The notes under the pieces were generated by a model, which saw only the letters and a program-made list of their open reading frames with translations, was not told the DNA's origin and did not search any database. A stretch of 64,000 nt of DNA from Halichondria panicea (lineage: Eukaryota > Porifera > Demospongiae > Suberitida > Halichondriidae), in NCBI RefSeq assembly GCF_963675165.1, contig NC_087377.1, forward strand, positions 3,564,978 through 3,628,977, read 5' to 3'. This document shows positions 33,894 through 45,800 of the stretch, piece after piece. The stretch's first letter is position 1. Every line of letters begins with the position of its first letter. The translations under genes and the position numbers were made by a program.

Positions 33894-36800
33894 ATGAAGC
33901 TTCTTGTAGCTGTGGCTCTGTTGGTTGTTGGACTCTCCCCTAGCCCAGGCTTCAGTCAGTTTGGTGAGGGCTCTGGACAGACCACTGAGGCACTAACTGA
34001 TGATCTAACTGAGGCACCAACTGAGGCACCAACTGGTGCACCAACTGAGGCACCAACTGAGACCCCAACGCAGGCACCAACTGATGCACCAACTGAGGCA
34101 CCAACTGAGGCACCAACTGATGGTAAGAAATATTTACTTTTATTAGCCCTAAAAATGTCTGCACGGACCCCAGGGAATTAACAACTTGCTTGAGTATTTT
34201 ATATATAGTGCAGAATTATATTGTATAGCGCGAAATTTTCGAGGCACTTTATATATTATATGTTGTGTTGCTAAAAGCATTTCATTGCACAATGTTCATG
34301 GAATAACTGCTTACTGCATGGAAGCCACACCTTTAATTTTTGCATGTTATAGCTGAAAATTTTCATGAACTTAATTTTCGTGTAGGATTGCTAACCACAA
34401 AATCAGTGAAAATTAAACCTCTCGAAAATTTCGCGCTATATATGGCCGTATATGGCATTTACAAATATTTTGTAGCTATGAATAACAGTTAGTTAGAAGC
34501 TGGAGCAAATAAAATAAAAAATAAAATTCAGATTAATGTTGGGAAATGGTTAACATTTTTGAAATTTAGGTCCAAACCAAGAACGATTTCTAGCCATGGC
34601 ACTAGACTAACGAAACAGTAGACTCTCGTTAATCTGGCCACTCTTGGGACGGCAGTGCAGTCTGGCCGAAATGGCGATGATGTAGTCGCATTTCCTAAAA
34701 TAATCCGGTTAAAACGACTATTACCAAAAAACCACACCCAAAACGTCAGATCCGACCCTAATAAACGTACACTTAAAAACTAGTTTGGGGCAGCCATAGC
34801 ACTGGCCATGCAGTATACACGGAATAGTGAGTCGCATTTCGGTGAGTTTTGTGTACTAAACATCCAGTGGCAGATCCAGAAATGTTGAGAGGGAGATTCC
34901 AAAATAGCTAAAAAAAAGGTCATTACTTTTCCTAAGCAATGAGCATGTGCAATGGAGAGCCCTGCCCACATATAAATTGCATGCCATCAGCCTACGTAGT
35001 AACTATACAGATCACGATCATTCAAGCTGAGTTGCTAGCTATAGTAAGTTGATCTCCAGTGTGTTCTTGTGTGAAGGGGGTTCCATGGAACCCATGCATG
35101 GAACCTGTCTGGATCCACCACTGACACCTAGCTATAGCAATTGGTGTAAAATGAACGATCAGTAATTATCGATGTGGCCTTACTTCAGAGAGCCGGAATA
35201 TTCCTAACCATGCAATACAAACTAAATTGCTTAGAATTATGTGACAGGCTCTGGGAAAACAGCCCAATTGGAGCAGATCGATATTGGTATTGAGCAATAG
35301 CCAAATTTATAGACTACAGTGTATACATTCTCATAACATTTGTTCTTTTTTCAACGCGCATAACTCAGGCATGGAACGAGGTATGTGTACACTAAGCATA
35401 TCAATGCGTAGGCAATTCGTTGCTCTATCATCTGGTATATAGCTAGATCGCAAAAAAATTATAGCTTGCGCCAATTGGGCTGTTTTCCCAGAGCCTGTCA
35501 TTATAATTATTAGGTGTTCCACCAAATTGGTGCTGAATGCATATGCGTGTTGATATCATAACAGTAATCCCATACCACCTCAGGGGATTTTCCTATATGT
35601 ATAATTAGAGATGCTGGGAAAAATAGACATTTTCTTTTATACAAACGCATTTTAGGGCGAGTTAATAAGTTTGCATGTTTTTATGCATCGGATGATCCCT
35701 TGACTCCACATTTACATTACAACAGTTACAGTCTTGCATGTGGGGAAAATTCTATTTCAATTCAGCAGAGAAACTCCTCGGAAAAAATGCAGATACTCAA
35801 AGTTTAGTGATTTGCATAGGCAAAGCTATAATATAGAATGGAACACACTTTATTATGGGTGTGAAGTGATTTGTAGTAAAATTCCCTCCTAACAATAATT
35901 GTTATTATATAGACAGAAGGAAGTCATGCCAGACATAATTAGCTAATTATAGTGCAATTTCTCGCAATACTCCCCCTGCATGTCTCTACTCAATCAGAAA
36001 ATTAGCTGCAAACAAAATTTTTATTTTATTGACCAATGAACAAGCCTGGCCAATGGTTAGCTCCCTTAACTGTTTTATTTTACCTGTCGAATGACTTTTT
36101 CAATCTCTGCTACCTCGCCCGATCCTAGTTGGCTTAAGCCGGAATACTGGAAGACATGCAAGAAGTCTCATTATACAATAATTATTATACCCCCTTGTAT
36201 ACACTTTCAATTTTCAGTAGTGTCTTAAAGCTAAATACCCGTCATGGTAAAATTGATTTTTTGAAACTGGTGAGGGGCACGAGGAGGTGGAACACAAATC
36301 ATGTGCAAAGAATTTTTGCTGAAATGTCTCATTATTATTGACACTATAAGGGAAGGTGCCATGAAAAAATAAAGTTTTATTTTTTTACCTTAAAATGTTC
36401 TTTGTGAGGTATAAAATAACCTTGATGCAAAAAAATTGTTAATTTTACTTCCTGTTGAGGTCAAATGTGGGCGCGGTCAAACGTGACGTCAGAGTAGGTA
36501 CTAGTAAACATTGAATTGATGCATACTGGTGGCTGCATGAGTCTGACTGACAGACACATGTGATTCTAGCTATGATTTTCAAGCCAGTTGAGTCTTTCCT
36601 ACTTCTTCTCATCTGTTGAGCATGAAAAAAGCTGCAGTGAAGATAAAACAAGCGATGTGGAGCCATATCTGTATGAGCGAGAAAGCCTTCCCATGCTAGT
36701 TCGAGTGGTGATGATGATGGTGACAATGAAGGCAGGATAGGAAATGTTAATTGACTGATTAGTATATAGACTAGGTCTATATGTATAAGTATACAGTCAT

Positions 36801-39800
36801 GCAATAATTATTGAGTGTGTCAGGTGTGAATGCGGTAGTACGTTGTGTAGCAATGTATATACCAATAGAGAATCAGTGTGATGGATTTGATCCTTGATAT
36901 GTGGGTGCTACAGATGGCGTACACTGCCCACAAATACAGATAATTATGGTGAGGCAGATGAGAAAGAAGTATACACCAGTAAGTTTATCAATGTGAAAGG
37001 TAACTTTCTTAACTAGTCGGTTGTGCTGGGGCTGACTTAGAAGACATATAATTATACGAGTTGTTCTACCAAGCTGTGCATGCAGTATAGCTGCGATTCG
37101 TAACAAATTTCCTTCTTCTTCACATGCAGGATTATTGACTCAACCTGTATTACGTGTATTACTCTTGAGACAAGTTAAAAGTTACGTTTTTGTCAATGTC
37201 GCGACAAACGTTTAGGAGAAGAAGATGCTGGGCTCAAAATTAGGCTGTATGGGATTTGACAACAGGGGGAGAGTCACCATGCATGGGCCGAAGCACTTCA
37301 CACTAAATGCCGATATCCTTGGTAGTTATAATTATAGATGGGGTTTGAGTTACTATCGGTAATCTTTACATTATTAACACGTCAAGTTTTGGTTTCACTT
37401 GTCTTTGCATGACAATGAGACCCTTGCTGAAGTTGTTTCCAACATGAAAATAGGAAGAGCTAGAGGTACTGCATGCATGTAGTCTTATCAGGAGTCTCAG
37501 TTGCATGCCGGGTCTACATGCAGGAGTCACGGTATAGAGAGGTTGTCTCTTGTAAAGCATTAAGTATCAACTGCAGCGAGGTATTATAATTATACATGAT
37601 TGAACAAAAACAGAAGCTATTAACCTGTCTCCGTTCTCGCTTTTCCGTATACGGCGGCCGACCGGGCAATTCTCTATAGGGCTATTTCTCCATTCCATGA
37701 CTCTGATCTCAGGGCCTCTCTTTTTACAGGACGATATGGCAGTTTATTTCTGAATGACTGCCTTATAGAAAACAGTTAGAATGGCTCCAGACCTCAGATC
37801 TCAGCTTCTTCCTCTTTTGGATCCCAAACTGAGCAGCAAGGGAGTTTTCACTGGACACAAAAACAGGATTCTGTTGCTTTTCAGTGAGCTCTGGTACATA
37901 GGACTTGTTTTCCCACTCATATTTCAACTGAGAGAACTGTATGACTGCTAGATCTATTGGAGCAACCAGCTGCAACACACTCAACGCACACAGAATACAT
38001 TTTGCATGCAGCACAAACGCCTACTCTGACGTCACGTTTGACCGCGCCCACATTTGACCACAACAGGAAGCAAAATTTTAAGCCTGAAATTGTGTTTCTA
38101 TAGTCCTGTTTCTCTGAAAAGTTAATTTTCAGAAAAAAAATTTTTTGTCTCAGGGCTATTCTATACCCCACAAAGAACATTTTAAGGCAAAAAAATAAAA
38201 CTTTACTTTTTTCATGGTACCTTCCAAAGTTTGTTTGCTAAGTGAGTTGTCGTCAGTGCATAGAACGTTTACCGCTCAACGATGCTCTACACCAGACAAC
38301 GTACACATGCAACTAGCTAGTCAGGTTACTGGTAGAGATCCAGTTTAAGTATTTATGGTAACATGAGCAAGAATGATACATGAAATTGATGCATCAGTAA
38401 ACTCCACTGGGAGGCCCTGAACCAAGGCAATGGTCCTCCTGACTGCCAAAACAATGCAAAACGAAAATAATTATGGTCCTGCTGATGCACTGCCAAAGTT
38501 GGTGTCCAACATTTAGTTGTAGGTTTACTATCAAAATTGGGCCGTTTGGAAACATTGTTGAGCAATCCGGATCGATCTTCTGAAGAATGAAAGTATTTTT
38601 GCTGAATTTCATGCTATAATCAACAATGTGTTGTGTATTCTATTGGAGTAACATCAAGTTATTATAAGTAACAACATGTTTTCAATATTAAAAACACATC
38701 CATGTACATGAGTGAGTACATAATTATTTCTTGCTAGTGACGTAATGCTGCAACATCCATTATAATTTATAGCTATATAGTTATACTCTATTTTCCAGTC
38801 AGAGGCAATTCCTTAACTTCAGTATCAAAAGACAATCAATGTTTCTGTTTCACTTGGACGTATAGTACCTTCATGGGTGACAAATAGGTAAAGTAATACT
38901 TTTATTGTAACAGATGGAATTAAACAGTACGCCAGACCTAGTCTTAAATTGCAATGTCTCGCAATACTCCCCCTGAACTGCAAACAAGATTTTCCTTTTA
39001 TGCAAAGCCTACTGACCATAATTATAGTTGTTAGTGAACAGACTAGTTGGCTTCCTTAAGAATACTGAAAGACATGCATGTATCAAATGAATTAAGATGT
39101 CTCATATCCTTGCTGATGGTAAAGTATCAGTGTACTGTGTGACACTTTGTTGTTCCTCTGAAACTGTGTCCATAGTGGTGATTAATCCAGTCTGGCAACC
39201 TCTCCAGTTAATCTTGAACCAGTTATGTCCTTCAGTTGCCTCCACTTTTCTTTGCTCAATGCACTAGTTCAGAATCTTAGTAGCAGTCTGCAGTCATGTA
39301 CACTTACAATTTTCAATAGCTTCCTAGCTAAAACCAAAATGATACCTAATGGCCACCCGTGCCAAAAAACGACTGTGATATAAAACTCCAGGTCGCAATT
39401 GTGAACAAAAACAACCCACCTCTGTATAATAATTATGCATGTGTGTGTGTTTATATAACGAGAGAAAATTAAAACCTTAGGACATCAAGTGAAAAATAAC
39501 GCATAACCGAATTCCACTGGGTCTAACCCGGGCCCAAATTTGCATGAGAAAATTGTACCCTATAGGCCTGCCAAAACAATGCAAAAATATGGTCCTCTCC
39601 AGCAATAATTAGCATAACAGAGGTGCATGATTTACTAGTATAATTATTGTAATTAGGTAACGCCGAGGAGCTAGATTTTCGAGGTTACATTACATGCATG
39701 CATAATTTTCATTCAAAATATGCAAAAATAGGCTCAACAGTTTTATGCATGCTTTAGGCCTTTGTATATACAGCACTTAAACTGTGATTTTCCTCGTAGT

Positions 39801-42800
39801 TTACAATCAAGTATACTGCCTATAAATATTCAATGTCCAAGCCAAAAATTTCACACAAAGATACAACAATAATTTATGACACTCTCGATCTCATGATCGT
39901 GAGCTTAGGGAGAAATTTATACTATTCACATCATGCTTTACAATGCCTGGTCTGATAGCATGGTGTTGACGTTTCCCGTGGACCCTTCCGGATACTAGGC
40001 CGTTTTATATCCACGTCAGTACAGTATCATCTTTGCTGTAATCAACAATGTGTTGTGATACTTGTGAACGAATTTTTTAGTGGAATAAAATCAGGCTAAT
40101 GAAATAACAAAATTAATGACCAATTGCACATCAAACTTTTCTGTCATTTAACAAACAATATAGACCTACATGAGCAATGAATAATTATTGGTAAATGTTT
40201 TTCACTGCATTGATACCTGCCTTAGAGACCGCGTCAATCAGATAGTCTATAGCTTGTTTTATGCTTCGCACTCGACAGTTATTTATGACTCCTACTCCTA
40301 CTACCATATGTGACAGGCTCTGGGAAAAAGGCCATATTGGAGCAGGCTACAATTGTTGAGATTTAAATACCAGATGATAGAGCAAAGAATTGCCTACGCA
40401 TTGATATGCTTAGTTTGCACATACCTCTTTTCATGCTTGAGTTATGCGCGTTGGAAACTCAAAGTTCTGAAATAGCGGTATTGAGAAACGCCCACTTAAA
40501 GATTGCTAAATTGGGAAAAGTAATTAAGGTAATGGTGGCTGCTTAGACAAAGCGCTTTGGTGGAACGCGTTGGATTCAGAGCATCAGATTTTACAGAGAG
40601 GTAGTAGAAAGACTGTAGATAACTATAAGCCAAGAAAAATTATTATGAGATTATACACTGCAGTCCATAAATCTGGCTATTGCTCAATACCAATATCTGC
40701 TCCAATAATTATGTCCTTTTCCCAGAGCCTGTCACATATATAGACAGTATAATTTTTTATGTGTCTGGTATAATTGTCCTCTCTTTTATTAATATAGGAT
40801 CTGTATCAATTGAAATAGTATATTTCATTTACTACTACGGTGGTGTCGACATCAGAATCTTCTTTAATAACTTGATGGAGAATCCATTTTACAGTGACAG
40901 CTACCACTACACAATACACAACAAATACCGTGTGTATGATGTGCCATGCATTTTGAACAGACTTGTTTTCAGAAATACGCACACGAATGAAATATTCCAG
41001 GCAGAATACCTGGGTACTTGCAATACCTTCCGTTCTACCGATCTCATTCTGATTACCATGAATCCTAGAGATTTTCTCAGGCTGGTTGAGAACGAGTTTA
41101 TTGATACCAACTCTACTATGCCCTTGGGCTTGGAAATGTACACTGCAGATATGCTTGGAGCTCCTTTCAACTTTCAAATAGAACCAGATGACCCTTTTGA
41201 GTTTAACGTGACATTGAACTTGTACTACTCTAATGTAGGCATTAGTGCCTTTGATTATTGGACTGATGAGGGGATTCTTCTGATTCATTTCAATACTTTC
41301 ATTAAGGTTGCTACTGTGAATGCCAGCAAGCTATCACTCTCTCGCTCTTCTTACCAACGGGATGTAAACAACACTGTTAACATTACGGGTGGTGTAATAC
41401 TGAACCAATCGCCTGGCTTAACATTATCTGTGGCTATCAAACTGACTTCTAGTGATCTAGCTCGTAGCAGACGAATATGCACTGGTAATGGACGTTTCAT
41501 TAACGACTGTTATCTTGACACAGAATTGGGATTTTCTATTGCGTATTTTGGAGCAGAAGTTTCTAGTTTCTATTATGCTTATTCCGTCAAAAAAATCCGG
41601 AGAGCCCCCACAGGTAAACAGAATAGTAGATTTGAGTAGTACAATACTATTTATTCTACAGATTCTGAGCCAGTGACTATGTCTATTCAGCTCGAGTATG
41701 TCGGTGGGTTGACTTTGAACATGACTCTTGCTCTAGGTCAGCCATTCACAGTTCGATCACATTTAGGCGAGAGGATTATCAGGTAAGGGGTATGCATGAG
41801 CAAAGGCATAGATTTGCCTGTGCATGGTGAACATGCACAACACCCTCCTCCCTACAGCGTGACATGTGCAAGTAGGAACACAAGCCAACATTTGAACCCC
41901 ATGCTGAACATTTACAATCATTATGGTGCAGTACCTATTTCTGATAGCTACATCAAGAATGATTGGTCCAACTCCACTACCTTGAATGCACCCAGAGGGC
42001 TAGCTGAGTCTGGTTTGCAAGGTTATTACACGTGCCGGACAGAGGGAAACACTTTCCTCAGCCCTCACATGCTGCATCCCAGTAAGCAGAGTGTATACAG
42101 ATCGAACATCAGTATACGTGCTCATACCATCAAGTTGGGCCTTACTCATTTTTGACGGAGTCTATTTTAAGAACTATGTACTTTATAGAGCTTTTCCTAC
42201 CTTGATACGTTTTTCCAATGTCTGTCTAAGAACATAGAAGATGCAATGTACTTCATTATATATTTCCTGCTGGCCATTGTGTTTTGCTTTCTTTCCATTC
42301 AGATCCTTACCAAATATTTTTCTACCAAGGAGCCTCTGCTACAGCTGATATACATGAAGACATCGTATTGCGCTTTGCACATGCTGGCTTTAACAGTGGT
42401 TTTGAGGACATTCGTGGTGATAAATTCTATGTGTTTGATGAACCTTATTACGGACAACAGCCACCTTTTGAGTACGTTTTCAAAACAAACACTCCGTTTC
42501 CGTACCATGCTGAGCTGCACATTAATAGGACACGGTTTGACTACGAGGGAGAATATTTTATCGCATACAATTATTATGATCTATTACGGCCAAACTTCGT
42601 TATCAATGTCAACAGTAAGTTATCAGAATAATGATGTATTTTATACTGCAATGTTTTGCGAGGGAGCCAACTCTGACACTTTGTAATCTGGCAAGGATTG
42701 TGATGTTGTACATGTACATACCTGTATAGCATTCTTTGCTTGCAAAGCCATATATAATAGCAGTGGTGTAGGAAGCACTTTCTCAATGGGGGGGGGAGGG

Positions 42801-45800
42801 GCACTGTTTTTTGAACAGTTCATGGTGCAGCTTGGTAATTCATTCTACTTTAGTAGCCTAGAGATAATTATGGGGGGGGGCTTCAGCCCCTGGAGCCCCC
42901 CCCCCTTCTTACACCATTGAATTATAGCACTCGCATATGAGGTTGCAATGGATGTTTGTAGTATATTAGTTGGACCATGGCTGTCTATATTAGTAAAACC
43001 AGTAGGTTTTACATAGGATTGGCAGTGGGTTTGCCCGTGTTTAGTAATACTTCACATATTTTCACTCATGTTCAAACTGTTCTATCTCTGCAGGGAAAGG
43101 CCACATCAAGGAACTGGCTAGACAGATAGTTTATTTAGCCTTTTCTCTCTTTGTATCTCTCATTTCATAATCCATGAACCTTTTAATAAATTAATATTGT
43201 CATTTAAAATTGCACTATTTCGACGGTTCACCGCTTTTTGCAATTGTCTGACCGTGGATAGAGTAGAGATGGATTGGAAATGGAGTGATTCACGTGATGT
43301 TTTACAATGAAGTCTATATGTAGTGGATCTGGGACCATCCGTGTATCTCTTCATAACTCCCGCAAAAGCCCGGGAAACTTATTGTGTCCAATGCATACAT
43401 CTCAGAGCTACCTCCATTATACTGAATCACATGCCCCCTGATAGTAGGTATCAATTGGAAACAAAGAAAATATAATCTCGATTGTTGTGAAGTAGCTAGA
43501 GGTACACAGAGCGCTTTTCATGCTTGTGTTCCTATAGTACCTTTGATATAGCTAAGGCTTTGTAACTAAATACTGTCCTGTGTCCCAAATGGGCTCAAGT
43601 ATGAGATGAAAGTTGATGTTTAGCAGCAGAACTGCTCGTGGATTCATGTTTAGCCCTCGTTTAAAAAGTAAGCCTCGATTAAACCGTGGAGATACACAGA
43701 TGGTACTTCGAGGGTACTTCCGTTTCCAATCTCTCTACTCTATCTATGGTCTGACTGACTAAGTAAGTACTGAGTGAGTAAGTAAGTTTCTTGCCCAACA
43801 TTTGCTCCAAGTACATCCCTCTCCAGGATATTCTGCACAGGTTTTCCAAACGACTACCACCTGGATTACAAAGCAGATTTGTGATTGCTTCCACGAGGCA
43901 GATGACCTCTCAGTATACTTCTCTTACCTAGACAATTCCGCATCTTTAATAACTCAGCAATTGCGTTGTGGCCAAATAATAGATAGGTGTGGCTAAGAAA
44001 CCAGGTGCTTTTCTAGTTGGGCGTGGCTCGACCGTCCCTGACGGGAGGTCGGATTGCAAGCCTATCTGGGATTTGTTCTAGTGTCGCCCTATCAGATTGC
44101 AGCATTTTCACGTGCTTGGTTACACTTCCGTTTGCATCTAGTTGCAAAACCGCATGCAGTATGCTGTGGTTTATCCACGTCATCATCGGGTAACACCCAC
44201 TTGAGAAGAAGAATATTTATAGCAGTGTTACATAATGCAGCAGAACAAATCCCAGATAAGCTTGCAACTCGACCTCCCATCAGGGACGGTCGAGTCACGC
44301 CCAACTAGTGCTTTTCCAGAGCCTTGAGTCTTCACAGAACACTGTTCAGCTCTAGCTCCCTTTCTCTGACAGGTATGCTATATGTACTAGATATCATGCT
44401 AAAATAACTTATCATTTAACTTTGATTCACAAATTCTAAGCAATAATTATTACTCATTGCTATAATTATTAGCCCTGTCTCCTCTTCTTGAACTTTTGTA
44501 CTGCCTCTTGACATTCCACTCATGCATGTCATGATACATAGATTTATACTTCTGTACTGAAAAAGAAAGGGAGAAAAACATTTGCAATAATTATGAAAAA
44601 TTGCTATATTGGCCGGGGGAACCACCAAAAGCGTGGAAACAAGAAATCAGACGAGGGCATAACTCCAATCCGTTACAACGTCATGAACATGTACAATACA
44701 TTATATAGACTGTGTTCCAGATCCATCTACCAGCTTCCATCTACCACATCATTCCATGCAGGTCACCAGTACTGCATGTCATGCACTACGCATGGATGGA
44801 CTGTGTGTACCTGTGCAGTGCAACAACCAAAGAGAGTAGATTTTTTTTTTGGTACACATTTTTTACATTTTGTGGCATATCTTCTAAAGTAAAAGTGATA
44901 TGATCTATTTGAGTGCAGGTACTGAAAGTTCAACTATTGGCGCTTCCATTGGACCACCACCTGTTACATCACATGACATCATCAGTATAAAATGGCTGTC
45001 TGAAGATGTGTACTTCCGAAAATATGTTAGGAATAGAAGTAGCTTATTTGTTTGAGTTAAGATCTGAAATTTGTTGTGCATGTACCTGAGTATATTGCTC
45101 ATCTTTTGAGCTTCAACGGAAGTCTGGGCTACTAGTAAGTTCTGAGAAATACTGCATTTTGTTGTTTTTTGGTGGCAAATATGTTAGGAATACAACTTTA
45201 GATTTTATATTAGTTAAGGTCTGATTTTTGAGCAGCATGTACTACAATAGTGTACTTTTCATCTGTACTAACTTACAGGAGTTAGGCTAGCTTCTTCTTT
45301 GCTAGAGCGGCCCATCTTGTCAAAAACAGTGCTTTTTATGACTTTTGGGGAGATTTGGCTACGTAGTAAGCTCAATTGCCACGCCCCTGTGACACGGAAT
45401 GACCAGCACCAACTGTGTATTTGCAGGTAGACATCACATGACCTTTGGATGTAGCAAATAACAACAAGATGATTTGTGATGTCACAAATCAATGAATATC
45501 ATTGCATACGTCAGCAAAAGTAGCAAAACGGAGCAAAATCACCGTTTTTGACAAGAAGGGCTGCTCTAGCAAAGAAGATACTTGTTTAGCTCCTGTAAGT
45601 TAGTGCAAATGAATTTTACACTATTGTAGTACATCCTTTTCAAAAATCAGACCTTAACTAGCATAAAATCGAAAGTTGTATTCCTAACATATTTGCCACC
45701 AAAAAACAACAAAATGCAGTATTTCTCAGAACTTACTAGTAGCCCAGACTTCTGTTGAAGCTCAAAAGGTGAGCAATATACTCAGGTACATACACAACAA

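Noticed and set aside
33952..34164. 70-codon minus-strand frame opposite the TEAP repeats
   Set aside because: It is the shadow of the coding minisatellite; the plus frame has a signal peptide, a donor and paralogues.
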